From: Sarcocystis neurona
Lineage: Eukaryota; Apicomplexa; Conoidasida; Eucoccidiorida; Sarcocystidae
Length of the DNA: 64,000 nt
Direction: 5' to 3'
Assembly (NCBI GenBank): GCA_000727475.1
Contig: KL647294.1
Span: forward strand, 1,916,809-1,980,808
Below the pieces are notes generated by a model that worked only from the letters and a program-made list of their open reading frames with translations, searched no databases and was not told where the DNA came from. Made by a program: the position numbers and the translations under genes. This document shows, in pieces, positions 23,714-34,287 of this stretch. How positions within the stretch are numbered: position 1 is the stretch's first letter; the number at the start of each line of letters is the position of its first letter.

Positions 23714-24055
23714 ATAGAAGCAACCTTTTCCGGGTATGTAGGCGCGCGCCTAAATTTTACCACGCCTGTGCACTTGAAAATGTCACTGTCTTACAAGCAT
23801 ATATAGATACATCACTATGTGTGCCTATATAAACATGCATGCTAGTTTTGACACACGTATCTGAATAAATGCAGGCGCGTATACAGAGGTGGACATATTA
23901 CGACGTATCTAGACGTTAAGGTACGTCTTTATACAGATGCGTAAACAGATGTAGGCTAGCCACAGTCGTTAGAGCGCCTGTGCCTACGTGTGTGTGTACC
24001 TACAAATGAATAAATGTATGCACAAGAGTAATGTAGATGGAACAGCACTGAGAGA

Positions 24056-24415
24056 ATGAGGGCAGTTCCACTCGTCGGGCTGTCTGCAAGCATATTCTTC
24101 TCCTACGAACTCGCCCACACAGGGAGATCGTGCGAACAACGTGTGCAGAAAAACCGGAAGACTCACGTGGAACCAGGAGACTCCCTGTGCGGAGTCCAAG
24201 ATCACATTCTGTTCACTCGACGGCTCCTGTCGCAATTGAAAAGTGAATTCATATTTTGCACTTACTGCGTAGATATGCTGATCTGTTTATTTTATATGCA
24301 GGTGCATGTAACTGTATGCGTAGTTCACTCATGCAGCGACAGGGGGGTCTCCACAGTAGGCCGATGTGTACAGAGATCGTGGCTCACGGACGTTCCGTCA
24401 ATCGTGACCATTTAA
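24056..24415 (+). CDS. Candidate ORF, 119 codons, opposed by a minus-strand reading
   Basis: The plus frame starts at ATG (MRAVPLVGLSASIFFSYELA) with a weakly hydrophobic, signal-like start, followed by a basic region and a second hydrophobic part. The minus strand over the same bases has a strong donor (TTCCAC/GTGAGTCT near 24163) and a TGCTTGCAG acceptor that join two short frames. Only one strand is likely to code. Confidence 0.22.
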   Translation: MRAVPLVGLSASIFFSYELAHTGRSCEQRVQKNRKTHVEPGDSLCGVQDHILFTRRLLSQLKSEFIFCTYCVDMLICLFYMQVHVTVCVVHSCSDRGVSTVGRCVQRSWLTDVPSIVTI

Positions 24416-25559
24416 CGCGGGAAACAAACAAGAAAGCGCTCACAAGACTATGTATGAGCACGAAGTTCTCTGGTGCAGGGACTTTTGTGTACGCGTTTGC
24501 CCGTCAGTACATTTTGGGCGTCCATTCCATACGAACATAAATACATGTATATATATGAATATATGAATATGTTTGTGTGGACGCGTATATCCACATACAC
24601 ATCCCCGGATACGAGGAGGTCAAAAAATAGGGGAGGAAACGTACAAGGGTGAAACAACTAACCTCTGCTGGTGCTCCAGCGTGTGCGTGTTATGAGTTAT
24701 GAAGTGGGCGTGCCCACGTAAGAGGTGCATCTTGTTGCCTATACTCGGGGCACGAAAGCACTGAAGAATATGTAATGTCGCAGTGCGTCCCTACGCTGAC
24801 GGTATACTATTGGGTATATTTTGATAAAAATCAGGATGCTGTCTTCTCACCGAGCAGTCGAATTTGTTTTCAAGAGGAGCGCACACGGACGCGGATGACT
24901 GTGTGAGATTTTCTGCTTGGACTCAACATACTGCAGACACATTTGTGCGGCAATCTAAACATGTGTATGTATGCCGTAGTCGCTTGCGACAGACGGTCAT
25001 ATGCACAGACACACTTATTTGCCACGGATGCATGCTTCCTACACTTCCCCAGTATATGCGTGTACAAATAGGGCCAGGGACACTTGTAAGTGAGAGACGT
25101 ACGGACACCCAGGTGTTTCCGAAATATGAGGACGACACTGCACGTAAACAGGTCTTCAGGAACAAGAAATGGACATGTACGGGGACGATGCTACTTTAGG
25201 TGCATGCCTCATGGGGTCTATATATGGATCTTCTTTCTCTTCATTGATGTGCTTTCACGCACTTAAGACACGGGCGACGGAAGTGCGTAAATCTGCCATT
25301 CCTTTACTTCATTCCCATGCTGCGGCACATATGTGGGCTGGCTACAGCCTACATGTAGGTGTGCTATGCATCCCTTGAAGATGCAATGGCGTTTCAAACA
25401 AGCAGGGCGCAGAGTTTCCGAAGATCGAACGCTCGTTTTATCTAACACGCGAGACTCGAGCAACATACTTACGTGGCGGCAGAAGAACAAAGACAAGTTG
25501 ATGTAGAAGTCTGTAGATGTGGACAGATCGTTACTAGTACGAGTCACCAGAGTTTTTCA

Positions 25560-25905
25560 CAAACTACAGCTTTTGCTGCTTCACAGACTTCTCCAGACTC
25601 ATAAGCTTATAGCAACCACGAATCCTACTGTTACTGCTACTAGTACTAGTACAGTTACCGCTGCACGTATTGCTACTACTGCTGTTATCCCCACTACTAG
25701 TACTAGCATCACAACTACTATTACTGCCACCCTGCCTAGTGCATCGTCTACTACTGCTGCCATTACTACTACTGCTCGTAGTAGGAGTAGTACTACTGCT
25801 ACTACTACTATTTTATCCGCTACCAACAGTACGACTACCACCAGTATTACCGGTGCTGGTACCGACCCGTATCACAAACACCTGCACTACCAGTGTTACT
25901 GAGTT
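25560..25905. repeat. Diverged ACT/GCT trinucleotide tract (Thr-rich frame)
   Basis: Irregular ACT, GCT and AGT triplets from about 25615 to 25860 give a plus frame of Thr, Ala and Ser (ATTNPTVTATSTSTVTAA at the start). The tract is diverged, so it is older than the clean CAG tracts elsewhere. It may be a Thr-rich coding region or simply an old microsatellite; no splice sites decide. Confidence 0.5.
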
Positions 25906-25953
25906 ACCTCAGCTTCCACTGCTACCGTTATTACTTTTCATTACAACGAACGG

Positions 25954-26218
25954 CTACAATGATTCCATCGCAACTTGCACTAGATCTCCTGCACAACCAG
26001 TTCTCGTAATCCACTTGTTCTGCTGCATCCTAATACTCTCCTTGGCACTATTACGTCTGCTGTCTATGCGAACACTGAGATTGGGATTACGTGTCTTCAC
26101 CAATACAATTGCACTTGCTACAATCAGCACAACAACTCCTACAACTCCTAGAGCTCTACTTGATACCACGTGTCTAGTGACGTTTGGGCACTTCTGTCTT
26201 CTGTCGTTGCCTGGGAAA
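25954..26218 (-). CDS. Candidate exon with a membrane segment
   Basis: After an acceptor-like TTTCCCAG above 26218, the minus frame reads RRQKCPNVTRHVVSSRALGV, then a hydrophobic run of about 20 residues (VVGVVVLIVASAIVLV), then a basic, Asn/Arg/Ser tail (KTRNPNLSVRIDSRRNSAKE) to a TAG. The layout, short head, one membrane span and hydrophilic tail, resembles the other candidates in this block. No upstream exon with a start codon was identified. Confidence 0.3.
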
Positions 26219-26544
26219 GTTTAGCTTTTTGCGCCGCACCCACCCGTGCAGACTCGCTCGAATGCGGCCAACAGCTCACACCGACTCTACACAGAGATCG
26301 GAGCATTCGTGTTTAGCTGGTGAGCACGTTCACACTGTGTGCGGAACTACACACTTTGTTTCTTTCCCTTTCAGCCTCATACTGAGTCTTGGGGACGGGC
26401 ACCACCAGTCTACTCATGGTTTCTTGAGTCCAAGCGTGTATTCAATAGAAGGCGGTTGAGCGTTCCTAAATATGCCTGCACATACTACAGCCATACATAC
26501 ATGCATATATATATATGTATTTATGTATGGAGAAAGCTCGTATC

Positions 26545-27130
26545 TACATGCGTCTGCACGCAGATGCTCGGCGGATCGTAGACCACGTATGTGTACGTCC
26601 GCAGAAGTATATATTATACGGAGAGATCCGTATCTTATGGTTACAACGATGTATTACTAATATACCTCTCCATTCATGTAGCTATCTATATATATAGTTC
26701 GTAAGTGTCATAATGCTTCGAAGAATTCACCTGTGCATTGATTTCTGCCCACGGTGTGCACGTGTCAAGACCCGTGCACTGCAGAGCCCTGCTGCAAATA
26801 CGCATATTCGCGTGCATATGTAGGCACATACATGCACTGCACGCAGATGCGCGGCGGATCCTGGACCCCCTATCCGTACGTCTGCATAAGCGTATATCGT
26901 ATGTACAGAGAGATAGATCCGCGTGTCATGTCGGTGTCCTGCTAATGTGCCTGTTCATCCATGTAGCTACACTTAGATATATACTTCATAAGTGTCATGA
27001 TGACGCCAAAGGATTCAAGCATGCGTGTCACCTGCGCCTGTGGGGTGCACGTGTCAAGACGCGTCCACTGCAGAGGCCTGCTGCAAAGACGCACATACAT
27101 GTACGTAGACACATACGTACGCTGGAATGT
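26545..27130. repeat. Diverged tandem repeat, period about 285 bp
   Basis: Blocks repeat in the same order: CTGCACGCAGATGC with GGCGGATC (about 26553 and 26837), GAGAGATCCG-like, TCATCCATGTAGCTA-like (about 26672 and 26955), CATAAGTGTCATGATG-like, and GTGCACGTGTCAAGAC (about 26756 and 27045). Two full copies plus the start of a third, with substitutions and small indels. Confidence 0.75.
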
Positions 27131-27458
27131 GCCTGTGACTTCCAAGTGCCTGCCCACGTACACGCTCCTTGCTTGACATGAGACACTTCTATATGCGTCC
27201 TAGGTGGCATTCCGGAATATCCAAGCATTTACGCAAATGTGTACCTGTATCGACATGGACGTGTGCGTCCGTAACAGGGTACGCGCATGTATGTATGACT
27301 GCGGGTATACGAACTACAAAATTAAATACCCACAAAGAATCAAAATCCACAACCCTCTGCGTGGGCCACACCATGACCAGACGTGTGCATTCACCGATGC
27401 AACTTCCTGTGCTCCGATCGGAAAATACCCCGCCTCCCTTGGTTTTAGGGTTCTCCCA

Positions 27459-28227
27459 TTATTGCTTGTCGCTGCCGTTTCGCTGCCGAGGTTGTGCTGC
27501 TGCCGCTTGTGCTGCTGCCGCTTTTGCTGCTGCCGCCTTTGATGCTGCCATTTTTGATGCTGCTTCTGTTTCTGCTGCTCTATCTACATCCGTTCCTGCT
27601 GTCGTGTTCTCCCTATGCCCTAATGACGTGGCTCTGCAGCACGTGCTGGTGGAATGCCCCCTACTTGTGGCCGCTCGTTTGCCAGATTCGCCAGCAAAAG
27701 GGCAGTGGCAGCTGCTTATCATCATCGTCATCATCAGTAGCAGCTTATCCACGTCATTAGCATCACAACAGCATCGTATTCTACTCGTTCCTTGACAAAC
27801 CTTGTAGTCGTCAACACCGTCATTATCGGCAACACATGCGCGGGCGGATCCTTGTCTTCCGCAGCAGCAACGGAGACAGAATAGCGGCACCCATAATTTA
27901 CAGCACCCCCCAATACGCGTCTTATACCGTACTCATGGTGCGTTCCTGATGAATGCTACACAGGAGGAACATGTGACATGAAAGCACTGCTTCGACACGC
28001 GAGTGTGCGCGGCGACACGGGACCATGATGTGCCGACTTGCCAGCGTGTGCAGCAACGGTAACAGCACCAGCAGAGCGGCTACGGCAACAACCCGTCTAA
28101 AGGGTAGTGGTGTACGAAGAAAGTGTGGAACGTCTACATGAGCAGCAAGGTGAACAGGAAACGGAGCAGCGCGTGCGGCTGAAGGAATACAAACAGGAAG
28201 GGGACGCGACACGGCTGTGAATTCCAT
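27459..28227 (-). CDS. Candidate single-pass membrane protein gene
   Basis: An ATG at 28227 begins MEFTAVSRPLPVCIPSAARA. A membrane segment follows near residues 50-68 (RRVVAVAALLVLLPLL), then a basic tail (PCRRAHSRVEAVLSC). The frame reaches ACG/GTATAA near 27928, a possible donor just before the stop at 27922. Downstream, minus frames at 27459-27880 are Ser/Thr then Ala/Lys-rich (AAETEAASKMAASKAAAAKA) and could be a second exon, but the acceptor is not clear. If unspliced, the product is 101 residues. The layout echoes the membrane protein at 30740, without visible sequence similarity. Confidence 0.35.
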
Positions 28228-28807
28228 TCACCTGTATAAAACTGCAGCGCGCAGCTGGTTTTTCCACAATAACTAGTCGCTAGAGGCCTGCAACATTTTC
28301 TCCGTCGCCTAGCTGTGCACCCCCACCAGGAGCCGAAATGAGTGGGGTGGTACTAAGCACACTCTGTGCGGGAGAGCTGACAGAACGGAGCCCAAGGTGG
28401 CAGGATCGGGCGGTCACCGACGGTCGACGGCTCTAGCGGTATGCGGTTCACACCCTTTTCGTCACTGCGCCATCGCTTCTGCAAATATGCCATTGTTGTG
28501 GCCGGTTTCCTTGTGCATGACGTATCCTGTCGTGCCTGTTTATGCCACTGCGGAGCTGATCAGTTCTGCGTACTGCTTTGTACGTGTGTCACCTGAGTTG
28601 TGTCGGTCCGCAGCTGGGTGACCTGGCTTCTGTTACGCGCAACAGGGAACTACTTCTGTGCTCCATTGCTTCTACTCAGCCGCGCTGGCCGTGCCCCAGC
28701 TCGCGGCTTGGTGCGCGTCACTGTACTGTACAGCCGACGAGCTGTTGTAGCCTTTCGTGGCTATCTGCAGGTGACTGCTGGAAGCTCGTGGTTAGGTGGG
28801 CGTCCGG
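28228..28807. other. No gene seen
   Basis: Plus frames at 28397-28829 are open but Leu/Val/Cys-rich and lack splice support. It is probably the gap between two minus-strand candidates. Confidence 0.35.
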
Positions 28808-29020
28808 TCATGTAACTGTCGAACCGTAGCTGCGACTCCGGCGCTGCAGAGTAGACAAGTTGGGTGCCTTGTACTCCGGCGCTGTTCCCAGCAGCTGCTG
28901 TATACTCGCAAGTCTCTCATCAGGACGTGAGAAGGCAGCAAATGCAGAGAATTCAAGAACGCTAGCAAACTTTCCCTGGGAGAGCAGGATCATTTTTGCT
29001 TCCTGTTCTTTTGCATGACA
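28808..29020 (-). CDS. Candidate terminal exon, unknown protein
   Basis: The minus frame reads CHAKEQEAKMILLSQGKFAS, then VLEFSAFAAFSRPDERLASI, TAPEYKAPNLSTLQRRS, and a TGA at 28808-28810. Composition is balanced and helical, with no repeats, and no donor-like site occurs before the stop. I therefore read it as the last exon of a minus-strand gene. The 5' limit is unsure; an ATG within the frame (MILLSQGKF) would make a 61-residue single-exon protein. Upstream exons between 29.0 and 30.1 kb were not identified. Confidence 0.4.
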   Translation of the reverse strand, partial: CHAKEQEAKMILLSQGKFASVLEFSAFAAFSRPDERLASIQQLLGTAPEYKAPNLSTLQRRSRSYGSTVT

Positions 29021-29041
29021 TACACGCGTGTGAACAACCAC

Positions 29042-30138
29042 GTGCGCGAAGCATCAATTGCGAATGCACAGGCCTACGAGAAAACTGAGAGCTTACATGT
29101 GTCCCCGTTAGCTCCCGGACTCGCTCTGTACTGGTTTTCAGTCATTCCCTTGTCCCTGTGTCTCGGTTAACATCAAAACGTTGCGCTGATATTGTTTTCA
29201 TGGTCTGCTGAGGAATGAAGAGTGCCTGTACAAACGACTAAGGTGCGCCCTCACCTCCTGAGGAATTCCTGACCGTGACAGGCATTTTCGCTCGTATTAC
29301 GGTTCCTCGTATGATCTCTTCATGGCAATACCAAACGTACCTGTCGGCAAAGTGGCGTCTTCTATAAGTAGTACTTTTCATTGTGGGATAGAGATCCTTC
29401 CCGTGTCTTGAAGCTGTATATAGGATTTCTTGTGTGTCATGTCGAAAGTCTGGATGTGGAGAAGCCTCCTGTTAGTGGCGCGGCCACACGCGAGTTGTGA
29501 ACTGCTCTGTGTTTGCGAACAATTTTTCCACTACGAAGGCACTCGTTCCGTCAGTTCATACTTTGCGTAGCTGGTATTCGTCACGCTGCGGTGAGCTAAA
29601 TTCTTACGCTGCCGGGGTGGGCGCAAGTATTAATAATGTGAGGTGCTGCAGTCACTGGGCGCAACTCATATATCTGGTGAAGACACCACATGCGCCGAGA
29701 AAACATGCTGATCGCGGCGGCGAAGTCGTGGAAGGATGATACGATCCTTGATTCTCACCGTATACTCCCCTAATGCTACGCGGACCGTACTGTTTTCTTC
29801 CTAGAAAGCACTCTCCCATCTCATACGCCGTCATGCGTCTATGACACATTACCAGGCGGTATCAGTGGTTGCACGCTTTCGTGGTAGGCGCATTTTGATA
29901 ATGCGACCGAACAGGTACGCAGGTGAGAAAGGTCTACAGCAATATTGGAAGCTGATTGCAGTAGTTCTGATAAGGTGTTTCGAACGCATCAGAACGTGCT
30001 GAGAAGAGGCACTTGCACATATTGAAAGAAGCTTTCATAATAGTGATGTGACCAGCTTCCGAAAGTGCTGAAGTGCTCACACAGGAGAGAAACCCTAGCT
30101 ACCTTCTTAGTGGTGAGAATTGCACGTCGTATTTGTGG
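29042..30138. other. No gene seen
   Basis: Unique sequence with frequent stops on both strands; it may hold upstream exons of the 28808-29020 gene. Confidence 0.35.
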
Positions 30139-30557
30139 TTACAGCTTATAGCTATAGTGAGAGGTACTGAGAACAGGACGACGGCGTGATTCTGTACCAG
30201 CAGCAGTCTTCTCTGCAGTGTCTGGAGTGTCGAGAATGAATGACAGCACCTGCTTGCAAGAAATCGGAAAAGTAGATACGCACATCTCCTGTTCAAATTT
30301 TGCGTATTTCGGCAAGCTGGTTCCTGCAAGTGTCTGGTATATTGTTACGATACATAAATCTTCTGAAAGCGACAGCCCAAATATATGTACTTGAGCGTTC
30401 CTCTGAGAGTGGTAAGGCTCAGCCCACTATGGTGGGACCACTTTACCACCTTCTCTCACTGACGCAGTTTTTAGGCAGTGTTGGCGTTGACCACGCTTAT
30501 CCTTCGTTTCACGACCTCCCGGGTTGCGTACAGATCATTTCGTGCATATGTGTGCAT
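30139..30557 (-). CDS. Candidate two-exon gene, about 117 residues
   Basis: Exon 1 (30557-30495) starts at ATG (MHTYARNDLYATREVVKRRI) and ends at AGC/GTGGTC. The intron is 68 nt, ending CCCACCATAG. Exon 2 (30426-30139) is a single open frame (WAEPYHSQRNAQVHIFGLSL, then YAKFEQEMCVSTFPISCKQV and SRRRPVLSTSHYSYKL) to a TAA. Phase 0 is kept. The donor is weak, but a stop lies immediately before exon 2, so an acceptor is needed if exon 2 is real. Soluble, mixed composition, family unknown. It faces the gene at 30740, with 182 bp between the two ATGs. Confidence 0.4.
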
Positions 30558-30739
30558 CCCTCCACTTCTCCCATAGCATGTTGAGATAAATGTGCGTGCG
30601 TATATATATATATATATATATGATCTGTATGTCTGTCTCGTTGTATACGCGTATATTTGTGCTCATCAGTAACTCCACAGGTTCATAAGAGCGTGCTGGC
30701 ATATAATTTTTTGCAGTACTGTAACAACACGACAACACG
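30558..30739. promoter_or_regulatory. Divergent intergenic region, candidate shared promoter
   Basis: 182 bp separate the ATG of the minus-strand candidate and the ATG at 30740. It contains a TA dinucleotide run (30600-30621). Positioning is the only evidence; no known motif is recognised. Confidence 0.3.
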
Positions 30740-32509
30740 ATGTCTCGTCAACTGCTGCTGAGTAGAAGACCCACTGATTCCCTCTTCTTGAGAGGCCCTT
30801 TATCAGCGCAGCAATCACAAGAGTATGGCCGGCGCCACTGCGCTCGAAGCACCGTCGCCAGCATTCTTGCTGTCGCTACGCGTACAGCAGCCGCAGCGGT
30901 AGCAGTTGCATTGGCTGGTGTGGGACTCTACGAGGCTCTGACCTTTTCCGCAGAAGGTCAGGAGCCTGCTGTTGCGTGCAGATATCCTCATCTCCCCGTC
31001 GCCCACGTCCCAGATAGCACAACTGCAGGAAAGCGATCCCTCATGACTGCTGATACCGTCGCGTTGCGTGCTTCTGGACCAACTTCTCTTCCGGCACCCC
31101 ACTGCTATAGTTCGATTGTCAAATGCAGTAGAAATTACACCAGCGTTATCGCTATTTTTAGGAGCACACAATCCAGCGGCACTGGCGGCTACTCGTGGGG
31201 GAACAAGAGCGAAAGAAGCACCAGCGACGACAGCGGTAAAGCTCGCAAGATAGGCAACAGCAAAAGCGCTAGCAGAAGCAACGTTACGAACAATACCAGC
31301 AAAGACAGCGGTGCCAAAAGTGCCAGCACGAGCCACAGTAACGACCTGGTTTCTGAGCGCGTACAAAGGAACAGCAGCTGGTGTGGGGTGATTCCGAGTG
31401 TGGTCGGCGCCTCGGCGGAGCGTCCGCAGCATTTGCTCAAAACGACGCCTGTGAAAGAAGTGGAACATGAAAAAGGGGGTGAAGCCACTGCTGCTGAAGT
31501 CATCGATAGGGCGACCCGTCGTCGTCGCAAGCGCAAGTCATCAAACGGAAGAGACACACATAGGCGCTACTCCGCTAAAAAGGCCTTACTGCACCATCCA
31601 GTGAGTTTTGCGGGCTTGGGTGCCGCCATTTTCGCTGCAGGAGTGCTCGCAGGAGCAGGAATCAGGGCAATACGGGAGGCAGACAAGCGAGATAGAGCTG
31701 CGGCAAGAGCGGCAGACGCTTTTGTGCACAGAGTTGCAGTAGGCACGCGAGCTCGTGCCGTAGAGCGTGATGCGGCGTCAGAGGGATATACTGCCTACAC
31801 TCGACAGATGTGGTCTGCTTTGAGAATATTAGCTGGCACAGCTGTCACTAACGCACTGCATACATTGCTCTTTACGCTGCGCGTGTCTCCGCTGCTTTTT
31901 CTGGTAGCTGATGCGGGTCTCAAAGCAGGTGTGCAGGCCTGGGCAGGAGGAAGCACTTTCGTATCTGTACTACAACATGCGCTGCTGGCAGGAGGGTATG
32001 CTTCCGCTATCAGTGTGCTAGGAAACTGGCAGTTACTACTCCTTCCGCTAAGTGTATATTTGCTGTACCTTGCGGCCGGAAAAGGCTTGAAAACTAAGGA
32101 CAGTGCTACCAGTGGAGCGATCTTTGCAGAGAACATGCCTATCATAGAGTCCAGGTTGAAAGCAGAAAAAGATCCAAAGAGACGGGCGGCACTAGCAGAG
32201 ATTCTCATGGAATCTCTAGCCAGAGAATACAAACATAAACACTTACTCGATGAAGGTCTGACAAGTGCTCTGTCCCAGACACTCTTTCAACTCAGAAGGG
32301 ACCTCCTTAAAGGCCTACCACCTGGTGAAAGCTGTCAGCGCGCTCACAGGACCTTCAACAAACTCCTTTCCTTGAAATTCGTGCCTACCCCTACTCCTGC
32401 TGCTGCAGGGGCGGGTGTCCAGCACCAGCCGACGAACGCGACTGCTACTGCTGGTCCTGCATCTCCTCCTCCTCCTCCTGAACGGACACCGGCTGCTGGC
32501 CCCACGTGA
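30740..32509 (+). CDS. Putative multi-pass membrane protein, single exon, 589 residues
   Basis: The longest clean ORF of the repeat-poor block, from ATG (MSRQLLLSRRPTDSLFLRGP) to TGA. A signal-anchor-like hydrophobic segment lies at about residues 40-63 (ILAVATRTAAAAVAVALAGV). A Ser/Asn/Thr-rich hydrophilic stretch follows (about 150-215), then a basic patch (RRRRKRKSSNGRDTHRR, about 257-273), a second hydrophobic segment (about 287-307), and a hydrophobic C-terminal region at about 350-455 that could hold three or four helices. Then comes a charged helix (ESRLKAEKDPKRRAALAEIL) and a Pro/Ala tail. The layout suggests targeting to a membrane of the secretory system or an organelle, but no family is recognised. 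No introns are needed. Confidence 0.7.
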   Translation: MSRQLLLSRRPTDSLFLRGPLSAQQSQEYGRRHCARSTVASILAVATRTAAAAVAVALAGVGLYEALTFSAEGQEPAVACRYPHLPVAHVPDSTTAGKRSLMTADTVALRASGPTSLPAPHCYSSIVKCSRNYTSVIAIFRSTQSSGTGGYSWGNKSERSTSDDSGKARKIGNSKSASRSNVTNNTSKDSGAKSASTSHSNDLVSERVQRNSSWCGVIPSVVGASAERPQHLLKTTPVKEVEHEKGGEATAAEVIDRATRRRRKRKSSNGRDTHRRYSAKKALLHHPVSFAGLGAAIFAAGVLAGAGIRAIREADKRDRAAARAADAFVHRVAVGTRARAVERDAASEGYTAYTRQMWSALRILAGTAVTNALHTLLFTLRVSPLLFLVADAGLKAGVQAWAGGSTFVSVLQHALLAGGYASAISVLGNWQLLLLPLSVYLLYLAAGKGLKTKDSATSGAIFAENMPIIESRLKAEKDPKRRAALAEILMESLAREYKHKHLLDEGLTSALSQTLFQLRRDLLKGLPPGESCQRAHRTFNKLLSLKFVPTPTPAAAGAGVQHQPTNATATAGPASPPPPPERTPAAGPT

Positions 32510-34198
32510 AGACAACATGGGTGTTTGCAGCGGGAGGTAGCAGCAAAGCTGCAAAGCAGCGACCGCTAAAGCAGGCGTTCCTCAAAGGGGAGGGAGGCAA
32601 ACACAACTCTAATGGGTCTACCCGAGTAGCAGAACTCATTACGGAGCCCCAGGATAACGTGATGTCGCAACATTACCTGATACCCCCGGTTCCGATACAC
32701 TTGCGCTGCTTCGACATATGCGTACGAGAGCTTGTGTCAATAAATTATACAGTTGGGTGTGTATAGCGTTATGTGCACGTGTATGCGCGAAAACACTGGA
32801 ACATCGTGTGAATGAATGCGAAAGCACGGTCCTGTGTATACGTGTTGGGATATGTACACGTCTATGCTCTTTATGTTGGAAGACATAATTCCCGGTATAT
32901 AATTGATACTTTATGTGGACGTGAACAGAGGTTGTGTGTATTTTGTCACCCGAACACGCGGCCCGTCATCTCGTGCCGTATACAACATAAAATTTCAAAA
33001 AATGGCAATTTGCACAAATTCTGCCCAGCGCTCACAACAACCTACGCATCGCTACCGTGCTACACAAATAGGAGCGGACGATAGGTGTAGTTTACTGGTC
33101 CCTGCTTGTTGCCATCTGTGCGTGTATTCAAGTGTCTGTACCTGTGTAAGGAAAGAGGCCCGGTCCACACTGCACGATAAAAACAATAATCAACAGCCAG
33201 CAAGAGCGCATCGGGAGTCCACACTGTCTGTCATTGTCACCTTTTGAAAAGAGTCGACAGAAAATGCGTTTTTATAGCCTGCCCGTACCCGCGCGTCGAG
33301 TCTTCAAGCCACACTGAGATCGCAGTGCAGCAGTTCCACAGGAGCAATTTCCTGCTATCTCCCTTCATTTCCTGCTTTCATTTCCACTACTCGTTTGGCC
33401 ATACTTTTGCCTGCCGTTGTTGCCGCATCCGGTGCTTTCACTCACCCCTCAGTTTTCTTCCGCAGCTGACAATGCCGGTCCGCTCCGATGCGTTCCTTCT
33501 GTAGCGCGACCGCCCACCATTCTGCTGATTTCCGAGCGTGACTCGTGGTGGCACCGCTGCAGCCACTCAGTCAGCTAGTTCGGAGGGTGACTGCTGTTGT
33601 AACTGCTTCCTGCGGGACGTCTCCTGTTGCGGCATACCCCTATGGCAAATGTGCACGCAGAACAGCAGCTACTATTTCCGGAATGTAGTTGCTGCTGTGG
33701 CGCCCTCTGCTAGATCATCCTGTAAGCTGGTTGATGCGCTTTTGTGAAGAGGGGCTGCTGCACGGTGTATGCAGGCAGATGATGCGCTCTCTGCTGTTTT
33801 GTATTTCTACTACTGGGCGTGTATCTGCAGCTAAACTACATAATGGTGCCTTCACGTCTGGTAGCCAAATGCGTCTGGTAGCCTTTCAGCTGTTACCAGT
33901 AACCAATGGCGTGGACGCATTTTGTGCTGTAGCGGCTGCCTCTAGAAGGTGTACCGGCAGATACTCTGTGACTCGTTTGGGGGCAACGGACAAACATCTA
34001 CCTCTGCTAACTCTGCCGGTGACCTACTTTTGGGAGCTGTAGATGGGATTGCTGCTGCGACCATACGACTACACCAGAAGCACTCTCCGGGTGCACTGAC
34101 TGGATGCGCTGGAACCTCTGGTGATCTTTGCCTGAGTTGTCTGCTCGTCCTCATGCTGGCTCAGATGATAGCTTGTTTTTTCATTCTCACGCTTCAGC
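32510..34198. other. No confident gene; several weak plus and minus frames
   Basis: Plus frames at 33460-33590 (after the acceptor TTTTCTTCCGCAG near 33467) and 33689-34042 (117 codons, LDHPVSWLMRFCEEGLLHGV onwards) look partly protein-like. A minus frame at 33942-34154 does too. None has both a start or acceptor and a donor in phase. Confidence 0.25.
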
Positions 34199-34287
34199 AG
34201 CTGATAACATCAGCGTTATAACCGACATCGGTTCGCATGAGTACTGTTTTTGGAGAATGACGCCTTCGATTCGCAAAAGGACGTAGA
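34199..34287 (+). CDS. Candidate terminal exon
   Basis: A very good acceptor (TTTTTTCATTCTCACGCTTCAG) ends at 34198. The phase-1 frame after it reads ADNISVITDIGSHEYCFWRM, then TPSIRKRT and a stop. The upstream exon could not be chosen among the weak frames at 33.7-34.1 kb. Low confidence because the exon is short. Confidence 0.22.

Noticed and set aside
24056..24235. Choice between plus ORF and minus spliced reading
   Set aside because: Both look plausible, so neither is promoted beyond a low-confidence candidate.
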